Notes: generated from the sequence alone by a model not told the origin. A stretch of 64,000 nucleotides of DNA from Chimaeribacter coloradensis (GCF_002858715.1 NZ_PJZH01000013.1:62001-126000); one strand, 5' to 3'. Counted from the stretch's first letter, positions 39,108-49,086 are shown. Numbers and translations are program-made.

Positions 39108-40382
39108 ATGGCAAAGATAATTGGTGGGCTTGCAGTCTCACACACTCCGACGATCGGCTTCGCCGTGGATCACAACAAACAGCAGGAGCAGGCCTGGGCG
39201 CCGATTTTTGAGGGCTTCGCGCCGATGCAGCAGTGGCTCGACGAGAAAAAGCCGGACGTGCTGCTCTATATTTTCAACGACCACGTCACCTCGTTCTTTT
39301 TCGATCACTACTCCACCTTTGTGCTGGGGATCGATGACCACTACGAGGTGGCGGATGAGGGCGGCGGCCCGCGTGACCTGCCGCCGGTGGCGGGCCACGC
39401 CGCGCTCTCCCAGCACATCGGTGCCAGCCTGATGGCCGATGAGTTCGACATGGCCTTCTTCCAGGACAAAGCGCTGGACCACGGCCTCTTCTCGCCGCTC
39501 TCCGCGCTGCTGCCGTGGGAAAACGGCTGGCCGGTGCCGGTGGTGCCGTTGCAGATCGGCGTGTTGCAGTTCCCGATCCCGACCGCGCGCCGCTGCTACA
39601 AACTGGGCCAGGCGCTGCGCCGCGCCATTGAGAGCTTCCCGGAGGATCTGAACGTGGCGGTGGTGGCGACCGGCGGCGTCTCCCACCAGGTGCACGGCGA
39701 GCGCTGCGGCTTCAATAACCCGGCGTGGGACGCGCAGTTCATCGATATGCTGGTCAACGACCCGGAACGGCTGACGGAGATGACGCTGGCGGAGTACGCC
39801 ACACTGGGCGGCCTGGAGGGGGCGGAAGTGATCATGTGGCTGGTGATGCGCGGCGCGCTCTCTGCCAATGTGGAGAAGCTGCACGAGGCCTACTACCTGC
39901 CGTCGATGACCGGCATCGCCACGCTGATTCTGGAAAACCGTGCGCGGGAGGCCCCGGTGGATGTCCACCAGCGCCAGCGCGACAAGATCAACGCCCAGTT
40001 GGCCGGGGTGGAAACGCTGCCGGGTACCTACCCCTTCACCCATGCGCGCAGCCTGAAGGCGATCCGCCTCAACCGTTTCCTGCACCGGCTTATCCAGCCC
40101 GCCTGGCGTGAACGTTTCCTCGCTGAGCCGCAGGCGCTCTATGCCGAAGGCGGGCTGACGCCGGAGGAGCAGGCCCTGCTGAGCGCCCTGGACTGGCGCG
40201 GGCTGATCCATTACGGCGTCAGTTTCTTCCTGCTGGAGAAGCTCGGTGCCGTGGTGGGCGTCTCTAACCTGCACATCTACTCCGCGATGCGCGGCCAGAC
40301 GCTGGAAGAGTTCCAGAAAACCCGTAACCAGCAGGTGCTCTACTCGGTGGCGGGCAAAGCCCCCTCCGGCAAACCGGCCTGA
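39108..40382 (+). CDS. galA: Gallate dioxygenase GalA
   Basis: 424 residues. Extradiol dioxygenase of the LigAB superfamily with both subunits fused, the size of P. putida GalA and Sphingobium DesB (about 420). It cleaves gallate to 4-oxalomesaconate. Iron ligands are recognisable: H12 in AVSHTPT, H59 in FNDHV, and a glutamate in GLEGAE (about 237-240). The small LigA-like part forms the C-terminus (from about 300). GAGG precedes the ATG. Its 3' end overlaps the convergent regulator gene by 43 bases. Confidence 0.92.
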   Translation: MAKIIGGLAVSHTPTIGFAVDHNKQQEQAWAPIFEGFAPMQQWLDEKKPDVLLYIFNDHVTSFFFDHYSTFVLGIDDHYEVADEGGGPRDLPPVAGHAALSQHIGASLMADEFDMAFFQDKALDHGLFSPLSALLPWENGWPVPVVPLQIGVLQFPIPTARRCYKLGQALRRAIESFPEDLNVAVVATGGVSHQVHGERCGFNNPAWDAQFIDMLVNDPERLTEMTLAEYATLGGLEGAEVIMWLVMRGALSANVEKLHEAYYLPSMTGIATLILENRAREAPVDVHQRQRDKINAQLAGVETLPGTYPFTHARSLKAIRLNRFLHRLIQPAWRERFLAEPQALYAEGGLTPEEQALLSALDWRGLIHYGVSFFLLEKLGAVVGVSNLHIYSAMRGQTLEEFQKTRNQQVLYSVAGKAPSGKPA

Positions 40383-41611
40383 CCCTCCCCTTCGGCACAC
40401 ACCTCGCGCAGGCAGTCGATCATCGCCTGCGCGGCGGGTGAGTGCAGGCAGCCCGCGCGGCAGGTCAAACCGATGTCGCGGCCGGTGTCCGGCAGGCTCA
40501 GCGGCAGCGCCACCAGCTCGCCGCTGGCCAGCTCATGCTCCAGCTGATGGGCGGAGACCGCCGCCACCATCTCCGAATGCAGCAACAGCCCGCGCACCAG
40601 CGCCAGATCGCCGCTCTCCACCACCGGCTCCGGTGCCGGGATGCCCATCGCCCGGAAACAGCTGTCCAGCAACCGGCGTGCCGGGGTCGCGGCCCGCGGC
40701 AGCACCCAGCGCGCCCGGCGCAGATCCTCCGTGCCGGGCGGGCGCGCCGCCAGCGGGTGGCCGCGCCGCGCCAGCAGCAGCATATCCTCCCGGAACAGCG
40801 TCTCACGCGTGATGTCGGCGGCATCATTGCTGTTACGCAGCGCCCCGAAAATAAAATCGATGTCTCCGGCGCGCATCTCGGCGGCCAGGGTGCCGAAGGC
40901 GCTCTCGTTGGTGATTACCCGGACTGCCGGGTAGCGCGCCGTGAGGCGGATAATCGCCTGCGGCAGCAGCCGGGTGCGCCCCAGCGGCAGCGCACCGATG
41001 CGCACCGTGCCCGCCAGCACCCCGCGCCGGGCGGCGATGTCCGCCGGGATGTGGCGCAGCTCATTCAGGGCGCGGCGGATGTTCGGCTCCATCTCGCGCC
41101 CGGCCAGCGACGGCATCATGCCGTGCGGGGTACGCTCCAGCAGCGCAATGCCCGCGCCGTTTTCCAGCACTTTCAGCGCAGCGCTGACCGCCGGCTGGCT
41201 GAGGCCGAGCTGGGCGGCCACCGTCTGCATGTGGCGGGTCTGGCAGAGGGTGGTGAAGATGTGCAGCCGCCGCACGTTGAACAGCCAGAGCGGCTCCGCC
41301 TCGCCCCGTGCCGGCAGCGGGCGGCCGCGCAGCCGCGCCAGCAGCAGCGGTACCTGATGCAGCTCCTCCAGCGCCCGGCGCGCCCGCGGCAGCACGCATT
41401 TGCCGAAGTCGGTGAGCATCATGCCGCCCGCATGGCGCTCAAACAGCGGCACCCCCAGCCGCTGCTCCAGATCGCGGATCGCCCGCGTCACCGCCGACTG
41501 GGTACGGAATAATTCATCTGCCGCGCGTGAAACGCTGCCCTGTGCCACCACCTGAATGAACGCCCTGATCTGCATCAGGTTTACGCCATCCCCGCCTTCG
41601 TTTTCCTGCAT
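40340..41611 (-). CDS. galR: LysR-type regulator with two helix-turn-helix domains, probable GalR
   Basis: 423 residues, about 120 more than a normal LysR protein. The extra length is a second DNA-binding domain: residues 12-70 (IRAFIQVVAQGSVSRAADEL) and 112-170 (LHIFTTLCQTRHMQTVAAQL) are both LysR-type winged helices, followed by one effector domain (about 200-405). Start at the ATG at 41611 with AGGGGA upstream; another ATG at 41575 begins exactly at the first HTH. The open frame runs on to 42337 but crosses the divergent galB gene and was rejected. Divergent from galB and convergent with galA, it is the natural activator of this cluster. Confidence 0.88.
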   Translation of the reverse strand: MQENEGGDGVNLMQIRAFIQVVAQGSVSRAADELFRTQSAVTRAIRDLEQRLGVPLFERHAGGMMLTDFGKCVLPRARRALEELHQVPLLLARLRGRPLPARGEAEPLWLFNVRRLHIFTTLCQTRHMQTVAAQLGLSQPAVSAALKVLENGAGIALLERTPHGMMPSLAGREMEPNIRRALNELRHIPADIAARRGVLAGTVRIGALPLGRTRLLPQAIIRLTARYPAVRVITNESAFGTLAAEMRAGDIDFIFGALRNSNDAADITRETLFREDMLLLARRGHPLAARPPGTEDLRRARWVLPRAATPARRLLDSCFRAMGIPAPEPVVESGDLALVRGLLLHSEMVAAVSAHQLEHELASGELVALPLSLPDTGRDIGLTCRAGCLHSPAAQAMIDCLREVCAEGEGQAGLPEGALPATE

Positions 41612-41649
41612 CATTTTCCCCTGCGCCAAAACGCGGACCCGTCCGGCAA

Positions 41650-41666
41650 TATAAATAAAACGCATA
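41650..41666 (+). promoter_or_regulatory. LysR-type binding site between galR and galB
   Basis: TATAAATAAAACGCATA is a TAT-N11-ATA dyad, the second copy of the site at 37482. It is 39-55 bases upstream of galR and 72-88 bases upstream of galB, the usual place for a LysR activator site that also autoregulates. Confidence 0.7.
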
Positions 41667-41737
41667 CCTGCTGCAATCGAATGAATTATCGCCGCCCCCG
41701 CCGGAGTGACAGCATGGAAAAAAACCCGGAGGTCATC

Positions 41738-42478
41738 ATGAGCAATGCAACGTTGAAAAAAAGCGCGCTGGTCGTCAGCGCCCACTCTGCCGATTTCGTC
41801 TGGCGCGCCGGCGGTGCCATCGCCCTGCACCATGCCCAGGGCTACGATGTCCATGTGGTTTGCCTCTCCTTTGGCGAGCGCGGCGAGTCCGCCAAGCTGT
41901 GGCGCAAAGGCAACATGACGGAAGAGAAAGTCAAAGAGGCGCGCCGGGCAGAGGCCAACGCGGCCGCGGAGATCCTCGGGGCCAGCATTGAGTTCTTCGA
42001 CATGGGCGACTACCCGCTGCGGGCCGACAAAGAGGCGCTGTTCCGCCTGGCGGACGTCTACCGCCGCGTGCAGCCGCACGTTGTGCTGACCCATTCGCTG
42101 AAAGACCCCTACAACTACGATCACCCGCTGGCGACCCACCTGGCGCAGGAGGCGCGCATCATCGCCCAGGCCGAAGGTTACCGCCCCGGTGAGCCGATCG
42201 TCGGCGCGCCGCCGGTCTACTGCTTCGAACCGCACCAGCCGGAACAGTGTGACTGGAAGCCGGATGTGCTGCTCGACATCACCTCCGTCTGGGACAAGAA
42301 ATACCAGGCGATCCAGTGCATGGCCGGGCAGGAGCACCTGTGGGAATACTACACCCGGGTGGCGCAGCAGCGCGGCGTGCAGGCCAAACGCAACGTCGGC
42401 ATCACCAGCAGCCGCGACATCATCTATGGCGAAGGCTATCAGAGCATCTTCCCGCGCGTGACGGAGGATCTGGCATGA
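41738..42478 (+). CDS. galB: 4-oxalomesaconate hydratase GalB (PIG-L family)
   Basis: 246 residues. PIG-L/LmbE fold with the metal motif AHSAD (H16, D19) and a later YDHPLATH. In P. putida, GalB of this fold hydrates 4-oxalomesaconate to 4-carboxy-4-hydroxy-2-oxoadipate. The context of galA, galC and galD supports this reading over sugar deacetylase. GGAGG lies upstream of the ATG at 41738; an ATG at 41714 is too early. The stop overlaps galC (ATGA). Confidence 0.85.
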   Translation: MSNATLKKSALVVSAHSADFVWRAGGAIALHHAQGYDVHVVCLSFGERGESAKLWRKGNMTEEKVKEARRAEANAAAEILGASIEFFDMGDYPLRADKEALFRLADVYRRVQPHVVLTHSLKDPYNYDHPLATHLAQEARIIAQAEGYRPGEPIVGAPPVYCFEPHQPEQCDWKPDVLLDITSVWDKKYQAIQCMAGQEHLWEYYTRVAQQRGVQAKRNVGITSSRDIIYGEGYQSIFPRVTEDLA

Positions 42479-43188
42479 GTGATATCGGCAAACGCGGTGT
42501 GGTCGTGCGCCGTATTCCCCGCGCCGATCGGCAGGTGATCGACACGCTGGCAGAGTTCGGCGTGGCGACGGTGCATGAGGCGCAGGGGCGCACAGGGCTG
42601 CTGGACCCGGCGATCCGCCCGATCCAGCAGGATCACGGCATCGCCGGCAGCGCCGTCACTGTGCTGGTGGCCCCCGGCGACAACTGGATGTTCCATGTGG
42701 CGGTGGAGCAGTGCCGGCCAGGCGATGTGCTGGTGGTTGCGCCCACTTCCCCGTGCAGTGACGGCTATTTCGGCGACCTGCTGGCGACCTCACTCCAGTC
42801 ACGCGGCGTGCGCGGGCTGATCGCCGATGTGGGGGTGCGTGACACCCGCACCCTGCGCGAGATGGGGTTCGCCGTCTGGTCACGTGCTGTCTATGCCCAG
42901 GGCACCGTCAAAGAGACGCTCGGCTCAGTTAACGTGCCGCTGGTGTGCGCCGGTCAACTGATTTACCCCGGTGATGTGGTGGTAGCGGATGATGATGGCG
43001 TCGTGGTGGTGCGCCACGCCGGGGCGGCAGATGTGGCCGCAGCCAGCCGCAAACGCGCGGCGCTTGAAGAGGGCAAACGCGCCCGTATGGCCGCCGGGGA
43101 GCTGGGGCTGGACATCTACCAGATGCGCCCGCGCCTGGCGGAGAAGGGGCTACGCTATGTCGACAACCTGGATGAGGTGGAGGAGTAA
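42475..43188 (+). CDS. galC: 4-carboxy-4-hydroxy-2-oxoadipate aldolase GalC (RraA-like)
   Basis: 237 residues. RraA-fold class II aldolase: [12 protein letters not shown] (about 121-132) is the HMG/CHA aldolase motif IADGxxRD, with D and R for metal and pyruvate binding. It splits CHA to pyruvate and oxaloacetate, the last step of gallate and protocatechuate 4,5-cleavage. Its ATG overlaps the galB stop by four bases, and galD begins one base after its stop, so the three are tightly coupled. Confidence 0.88.
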   Translation: MSDIGKRGVVVRRIPRADRQVIDTLAEFGVATVHEAQGRTGLLDPAIRPIQQDHGIAGSAVTVLVAPGDNWMFHVAVEQCRPGDVLVVAPTSPCSDGYFGDLLATSLQSRGVRGLIADVGVRDTRTLREMGFAVWSRAVYAQGTVKETLGSVNVPLVCAGQLIYPGDVVVADDDGVVVVRHAGAADVAAASRKRAALEEGKRARMAAGELGLDIYQMRPRLAEKGLRYVDNLDEVEE

Positions 43189-43189
43189 G

Positions 43190-44287
43190 ATGCGCCAGCG
43201 CCGGATCCCCTGTTTGCTGATGCGTGGCGGCACCTCGAAAGCGGCCTGTTTCCTGGCCGCCGATCTGCCCGCCGACCCTGCGCTGCGTGACCGCGTGTTG
43301 CTGGCGGTGATGGGCTCTCCCGATGCGCGCCAGATCGACGGCCTCGGCGGTGCCGACCCGCTGACCAGCAAGGTCGCGATTGTGGCGCGCTCTGAACGGC
43401 CGGACGCCGATGTGGACTACCTGTTCGCCCAGGTAAATGTGGATAAAGCCGTAGTGGATTACGGCCAGAACTGCGGCAATATCCTCGCCGCCGTTGGCCC
43501 GTTCGCCATTGAGCGCGGGCTGGTGGCTCCCCGGCAGGGCGTGACCGACGTGCGCATTTTCATGGAGAACACCGGCCAGATCGCGGTGGCCCAGGTCGCC
43601 ACACCGGATGGCGCGGTCAATTATGACGGCGATCTGCACATTGACGGCGTGCCCGGCACCGCCGCCGAGGTGGTGCTGAACTTCAGCGACATCGCCGGGT
43701 CGAGCTGCGGCGCGCTGCTGCCGACCGGCGCGGCCCGTGACCGCGTTGACGGCATCGAGGTGACCTGCATCGATAACGGGATGCCGGTGGTGCTGGTGCG
43801 TGCCGCCGATCTGGATCGCAGCGGCTACGAGAGCCGCGAGCAGCTCGACGCCGACAGTGAGCTGAAACAGCGGCTGGAGTCGATTCGCCTGCAAATGGGG
43901 CCGAAGATGAACCTCGGTGACGTCAGTGAACGCACGGTGCCGAAAATGACGCTGCTGGCCGCGCCGCGCCAGGGCGGCACGATCTCCAGCCGTACCTTTA
44001 TCCCGCATCGCTGCCACGCCTCCATCGGGGTGCTGGGCGCGGTGAGCGTCGCCAGCGCCTGCCTGATCCCCGGCAGCGTGGCAGAGGGGCTGGCGCAGCT
44101 GAACACGGGGCAAAACCCGCAACGGCTGAGCGTGGAGCACCCGGGCGGCGAGTTCAGCGTGCTGTTGCGGCTGGATGCACAACAACAGCTGGCCGGTTGC
44201 GGCCTGCTGCGCACCGCCCGGCTGATCGTTGACGGCAATGTATTGATTCCGGCTGCGGTGTGGCCGGGTGAAGGAGCGACATCATGA
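43190..44287 (+). CDS. galD: 4-oxalomesaconate tautomerase GalD (PrpF-like)
   Basis: 365 residues, diaminopimelate-epimerase fold of the PrpF/GalD family. MRGGTSKAACF at the start and DYGQNCGNI (catalytic cysteine) are characteristic. It converts the keto and enol tautomers of 4-oxalomesaconate so that GalB can act. GGTGGAGGAG in the end of galC serves as ribosome-binding site. The stop overlaps the next gene (ATGA). Confidence 0.9.
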   Translation: MRQRRIPCLLMRGGTSKAACFLAADLPADPALRDRVLLAVMGSPDARQIDGLGGADPLTSKVAIVARSERPDADVDYLFAQVNVDKAVVDYGQNCGNILAAVGPFAIERGLVAPRQGVTDVRIFMENTGQIAVAQVATPDGAVNYDGDLHIDGVPGTAAEVVLNFSDIAGSSCGALLPTGAARDRVDGIEVTCIDNGMPVVLVRAADLDRSGYESREQLDADSELKQRLESIRLQMGPKMNLGDVSERTVPKMTLLAAPRQGGTISSRTFIPHRCHASIGVLGAVSVASACLIPGSVAEGLAQLNTGQNPQRLSVEHPGGEFSVLLRLDAQQQLAGCGLLRTARLIVDGNVLIPAAVWPGEGATS

Positions 44288-45174
44288 AGCTATCCCATGT
44301 GACGCTGGTAGGCTTCGGCGAAGCCGGGGCCATTCTGGCGGAAGAGATACAGGCGCGCGGCGTGCAGGTCACCGTCTGGGACATCAAATTGCTGGGCGGG
44401 ACACGCAACGCGATGCTGGCCAAAGCGGCGCGCTGCGGCGTGCGCCCCGCCCTGTCACTGGCGGATGCCCTGCGCGGCGCGGCGCTGGTCTTCTCCACGG
44501 TTACCGCCGCCAATGCGCTGGGCGTGGCCACCGAGTGCGCCCCGCTGCTGACTGCCGGGCAGGTGTTTCTTGACCTCAACTCCGTGGCCCCCAACACCAA
44601 ACGCGCTGCTGCCGCGCAGGTCGAACAGCATGGCGCGGATTACCTCGACGTGGCGGTGATGGCCCCGGTGCCGCCGCAGCGCCTCGCGACGCCGCTGCTG
44701 ATTGGCGGCCCACGGGCAGAGGAAATCGGCCCGCTGCTGAATGGGCTGGGTTTTAACAGCCGGGTCTGGGGCCGGGAGGTGGGCGAGGCGTCCGCCATTA
44801 AAATGTGCCGCAGTGTAATGATCAAAGGGCTGGAAGCACTGACCACTGAGTGCCTGAGCGCTGCACGCCGGTATGGCGTTGAACAGGCGGTGCTTGATTC
44901 GCTGCACGCCAGCTTCCCTTCCCTCGGCTGGAACGCGCAGTTCCCGCACTACCTGATCAGCCGGGTAGCGGAGCATGGCCGACGCCGCGCCGAGGAGATG
45001 CAGGAGGTGGTGAAAACCCTGCAGGATGTGCAGGTGCCCGCCGCCATGAGCCAGGCCACCGCGCAGACCCAGCAGGGACTGGCCGACGCCCTGGCGGCGC
45101 GCGATCTCACCTATGCGCAGTTAACGCCGTTTGTCTGGCAGCAGACCCTTGACCGGCTCTACACTGACGAATAA
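44284..45174 (+). CDS. NAD(P)-dependent dehydrogenase with DUF1932 domain
   Basis: 296 residues. N-terminal Rossmann fold of the 6-phosphogluconate/3-hydroxyisobutyrate dehydrogenase type (GFGEAGAILAEEI near residues 9-21) and a C-terminal DUF1932 helical domain (about 195-265, starting MCRSVMIKGLEAL). Coupled to galD by ATGA overlap, so it is part of the gallate operon, but it has no counterpart among the known P. putida gal enzymes. It may reduce or oxidise a hydroxy- or oxo-acid related to the pathway; the substrate is unknown. Confidence 0.85.
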   Translation: MKLSHVTLVGFGEAGAILAEEIQARGVQVTVWDIKLLGGTRNAMLAKAARCGVRPALSLADALRGAALVFSTVTAANALGVATECAPLLTAGQVFLDLNSVAPNTKRAAAAQVEQHGADYLDVAVMAPVPPQRLATPLLIGGPRAEEIGPLLNGLGFNSRVWGREVGEASAIKMCRSVMIKGLEALTTECLSAARRYGVEQAVLDSLHASFPSLGWNAQFPHYLISRVAEHGRRRAEEMQEVVKTLQDVQVPAAMSQATAQTQQGLADALAARDLTYAQLTPFVWQQTLDRLYTDE

Positions 45175-45634
45175 TGTTGCAGGCCGGACGATCGTGTTAT
45201 TTCCGGCTTGTTAATTATTACATTAATTTAACATGTCATTAACCTTGAAATAGTCTCCGCTTCTTATTTCCTTTTTTTCTTCCATTCAGTCTGCCCTATT
45301 TCCCTTTTTACTTTGCGGTTTATTTCCACACCGCTTTCCGGCGTTATTACGCACATTTATTCTGCCGCCTGACATGATTTGATTTAAGTTCCGCAGGTTG
45401 CTCAAGGTTAATAACAAGGCGTTACTGAAGGGTTATTGACTTATCGCGCCAATTCCTGAGAAAGAGGCTTTAATTAAACCGCTGTTAAATGATATATTCC
45501 GCCGCGTTGCATAAAGGTTGCACATTTGCTTAGTCATTATCATATCTTCAAAAGGCTCCTCCAGCGACGAGGGGCGTTTTCATGTTATTGATAAATAATC
45601 TATTCCCTGAATAAGTTCTGGCAAGGTAGTCGTA
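45175..45634. other. Long AT-rich leader region upstream of mqo
   Basis: 460 bases. A weak hairpin (GCCGGA 45183-45188, TCCGGC 45202-45207) followed by TTGTTAATTATT may end the gallate operon. TGTTAATTAT at 45209-45218 matches the ArcA box exactly, and similar GTTAAT strings recur at about 45406-45412 and GTTATT at 45433. No protein or known RNA gene is apparent. Confidence 0.55.
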
Positions 45635-47278
45635 ATGAAGATGAAAGTTGTTGCTTTATTGTGCTCATCCGTCCTGCTCAGCAGCACGCTCGCGCACGCA
45701 GCGGAAAACCAGAAAGTGGATGTCCTGTTAGTCGGCGGCGGTATTATGAGCGCCACCCTGGGCACCTATCTGAGTGAGCTGGAGCCTGACTGGTCAATGA
45801 CCATGGTCGAGCGCCTGGATGGTGTGGCTAAAGAGAGTTCCAACGGCTGGAATAATGCCGGCACCGGTCACTCTGCCCTGGCAGAAATGAACTACACGCC
45901 GGAAAAAGAGAACGGCGAAATTGCGATCGCCAAAGCGGTTGAGATCAATGAAGGTTTCCAGATCTCCCGCCAGTTCTGGACTCACCAGGTTAAACAGGGC
46001 GTCCTGAAAAACCCGCACTCCTTTATTAACTCCACGCCGCACATGAGCTTCGTCTGGGGTGAAGAGAACGTCGATTACCTGCACAAACGCTACCTGGCGC
46101 TGCAGAAAAGCACCCTGTTCCAGGGCATGCAGTATTCTGACGATCCGAAAGAGATCCAGAAGTGGATCCCGCTGGTCATGAATGGCCGTGATCCGAAGCA
46201 GAAAGTCGCGGCGACCTGGATGCCGATCGGCACTGACGTTAACTTCGGCGAGATCACCCGCCAGTTCGTCGGCAACCTGCAACAGAAGAAAAACTTCACG
46301 CTGGATCTCTCCACGGAAGTGCGCGATCTGAAACGCAACCCGGACAACAGCTGGCACGTGACCGTGGCTGACCTGAAAAATAACGGCGAAGAGCACACCA
46401 TTGATGCGAAATTCGTCTTTATCGGGGCGGGCGGTGCTTCTCTGCCGCTGTTGCAGAAATCCGGTATTCCGGAAGGCAAAAACTACGCCGGTTTCCCGGT
46501 GGGCGGCTCGTTCCTGGTGACCGAGAACCCGGAAGTGGCGAACCAGCACCTGGCGAAAGTCTACGGCAAAGCCTCTGTCGGCTCCCCGCCGATGTCGGTT
46601 CCGCACCTGGATACCCGTATGCTGGACGGCAAACGTGTTGTGCTGTTCGGGCCATTCGCTACCTTCTCCACCAAGTTCCTGAAAGAGGGTTCGCTGTGGG
46701 ATCTGGCGAAGAGCACCACCGTGCATAACATCGTGCCGATGATGCATGTGGGTATCGACGAGTTCCCGCTGGTGGAATACCTGGCCGGCCAGCTGATGAT
46801 GTCTGACGACGACCGCTTCAAGGCGCTGCAGGAGTACTTCCCGCAGGCGCGTAAAGAAGACTGGCGTCTGTGGCAGGCAGGCCAGCGCGTGCAGATCATC
46901 AAGAAAGATGAAGAGAAAGGCGGCGTGCTGCGTCTCGGTACTGAGATCGTAAGCGACAAAGAAGGCACCCTGGCAGCCCTGCTGGGCGCGTCTCCGGGCG
47001 CATCCACCGCAGCACCTATCATGGTGAACCTGCTGGAGAAAGCGTTCAAAGACAAGATGGCCACCCCGGCCTGGCAGGCGAAGATGCGTGAAATCATCCC
47101 AACCTACGGCCAGAAGCTGAACGGTAACCCGCAGCTGACCGAGCAGGAGTGGCAGGTGACCAGCCAGACGCTGCAACTGACCCCACCGCCGATGATCCCG
47201 CAGGATTCCCCGGCAGACGTGGTGCCGGCCAGCGAGAGCAAGGTTGAGGCCAAAGCCGCGACCGATATGCAGCTCTGA
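45635..47278 (+). CDS. mqo: Malate:quinone oxidoreductase Mqo
   Basis: 547 residues (E. coli 548). FAD enzyme at the inner membrane that oxidises malate to oxaloacetate and passes electrons to quinone. The FAD motif [17 protein letters not shown] (about 31-47) follows an N-terminal hydrophobic segment resembling a signal ([15 protein letters not shown]). [15 protein letters not shown] and [14 protein letters not shown] are family blocks. Codon use is less GC-extreme than in the gallate genes next door, as for a highly expressed native gene. In E. coli mqo is elsewhere in the genome; here it adjoins the gallate cluster. Confidence 0.97.
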   Translation: MKMKVVALLCSSVLLSSTLAHAAENQKVDVLLVGGGIMSATLGTYLSELEPDWSMTMVERLDGVAKESSNGWNNAGTGHSALAEMNYTPEKENGEIAIAKAVEINEGFQISRQFWTHQVKQGVLKNPHSFINSTPHMSFVWGEENVDYLHKRYLALQKSTLFQGMQYSDDPKEIQKWIPLVMNGRDPKQKVAATWMPIGTDVNFGEITRQFVGNLQQKKNFTLDLSTEVRDLKRNPDNSWHVTVADLKNNGEEHTIDAKFVFIGAGGASLPLLQKSGIPEGKNYAGFPVGGSFLVTENPEVANQHLAKVYGKASVGSPPMSVPHLDTRMLDGKRVVLFGPFATFSTKFLKEGSLWDLAKSTTVHNIVPMMHVGIDEFPLVEYLAGQLMMSDDDRFKALQEYFPQARKEDWRLWQAGQRVQIIKKDEEKGGVLRLGTEIVSDKEGTLAALLGASPGASTAAPIMVNLLEKAFKDKMATPAWQAKMREIIPTYGQKLNGNPQLTEQEWQVTSQTLQLTPPPMIPQDSPADVVPASESKVEAKAATDMQL

Positions 47279-47315
47279 CCCCTCTTCCCCCCGGCCCTGC
47301 GCCGGGGAAAGATAA

Positions 47316-47348
47316 AAAAAGCGCCGGTGCAGATGCCCGGCGCTTTTT
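47316..47348. terminator. Bidirectional terminator mqo/tsaD
   Basis: GCGCCGG (47321-47327) pairs with CCGGCGC (47337-47343), with A run before and T run after. tsaD ends 60 bases away on the other strand. Confidence 0.9.
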
Positions 47349-47407
47349 CTTTGCGTGCTGTTTTCCTGGCGTACCGTTTCCTGGCGTGCGCGGCAGGGGT
47401 CAGCCCA

Positions 47408-48421
47408 TCAGACCGGCGGCAGCTCCGCCAGCGGCCAGCGCGGCCGCACCGTGATGCCCAGCCCGCCGGTATTCCCCGCTTTCAGCCGCACCATGCCCGC
47501 ATAGGCGATCATCGCGCCGTTGTCGGTGCAGAATTCCGGGCGCGCGTAGAACACCTCCCCGTTGCGTTTCTGCATCATCTGCGCCAGCTGGCTGCGCAGG
47601 GTGCGGTTCGCGCTCACGCCGCCTGCCATCACCAGCCGGGAGAAGCCGGTTTCATCCAGCGCGCGCCGGCACTTGATCGCCAGCGTGTCCACCACTGCAT
47701 CCTCAAAGGCGCGGGCGATGTCCGCCCGGGTCTGGTCGTCAGACTCATTGCCGCGGATGGTGTTGGCCGCAAAGGTCTTCAGGCCGGAGAAGCTGAAATC
47801 GAGCCCCGGGCGGTCGGTCATCGGCCGCGGGAAGGTGAAGCGCCCCGCCTGGCCCTGCTGCGCCATCTTCGACAGCATCGGGCCGCCGGGGTAGTCCAGC
47901 CCCAGCAGCTTGGCGGTTTTGTCAAAGGCTTCGCCGGCGGCGTCGTCAATGGACTCGCCCAGCAGCCGGTACTCGCCGATGCCGGTGACGCTGATCAGCT
48001 GCGTATGGCCGCCGGAGACCAGCAGCGCCACAAACGGGAACGACGGCGGGTTATCTTCCAGCATCGGGGCCAGCAGGTGGCCTTCCATATGGTGCACCGG
48101 CACCGCCGGCACGCCCCAGGCAAACGCCAGCGAACGGCCGATGGTCGCCCCGACCAGCAGCGCGCCCACCAGCCCCGGCCCGGCGGTGTAGGCCACGGCG
48201 TCGATGTCACTGCCCTGCAGGCCCGCATCCTTCAGCGCCGCCTGGATCAGCGGCACCGTCTTGCGGACGTGGTCACGCGAGGCCAGCTCCGGCACCACGC
48301 CGCCGTAGTCCGCGTGCAATTTCACCTGGCTGTACAATTCGTTGGCCAGCAGGCCCTGTTGATCGTCATAGATTGCGATGCCGGTCTCATCGCAGGAGGT
48401 TTCGATACCTAATACACGCAT
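47408..48421 (-). CDS. tsaD: tRNA N6-threonylcarbamoyladenosine transferase TsaD
   Basis: 337 residues, equal to E. coli. Completes t6A37 on ANN-decoding tRNAs with TsaB and TsaE. The metal motif HMEGH (about 111-115) and the start [14 protein letters not shown] are exact family features. The ATG at 48421 is used, not the in-frame ATG four codons earlier. Divergent from rpsU, as in E. coli. Confidence 0.98.
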   Translation of the reverse strand: MRVLGIETSCDETGIAIYDDQQGLLANELYSQVKLHADYGGVVPELASRDHVRKTVPLIQAALKDAGLQGSDIDAVAYTAGPGLVGALLVGATIGRSLAFAWGVPAVPVHHMEGHLLAPMLEDNPPSFPFVALLVSGGHTQLISVTGIGEYRLLGESIDDAAGEAFDKTAKLLGLDYPGGPMLSKMAQQGQAGRFTFPRPMTDRPGLDFSFSGLKTFAANTIRGNESDDQTRADIARAFEDAVVDTLAIKCRRALDETGFSRLVMAGGVSANRTLRSQLAQMMQKRNGEVFYARPEFCTDNGAMIAYAGMVRLKAGNTGGLGITVRPRWPLAELPPV

Positions 48422-48985
<564 letters not shown>

Positions 48986-49058
48986 TTTTTCGGGGGCGAC
49001 CCCACAGCGTGGTTTGTTAATTTCGAAAAACGCGCAGACTGAGTAGTTGTATACGAAG

Positions 49059-49086
49059 GCCGTGCTTTCCGAAAGGAATGCGCGGC
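49059..49086 (+). terminator. Internal hairpin between rpsU and dnaG
   Basis: GCCGTGC (49059-49065) pairs with GCGCGGC (49080-49086, one G-U), with an inner TTCC/GGAA stem and a GAAA tetraloop, then TTGTTGT. It is placed like the partial terminator and RNA-processing site that lowers dnaG relative to rpsU in E. coli. Confidence 0.7.

Noticed and set aside
37961-39145. 394-codon minus frame opposite the gallate transporter
   Set aside because: Antisense shadow with His/Gln/Arg-rich repeats, while the + strand encodes a normal 12-helix transporter.
41612-42337. N-terminal extension that would make the galR product 665 residues
   Set aside because: The extra 242 codons run antisense through galB and the divergent promoter; a ribosome-binding site and the first HTH place the start at 41611.
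45794-47176. 460-codon minus frame opposite mqo
   Set aside because: Antisense shadow; mqo on the + strand is full length and highly conserved.
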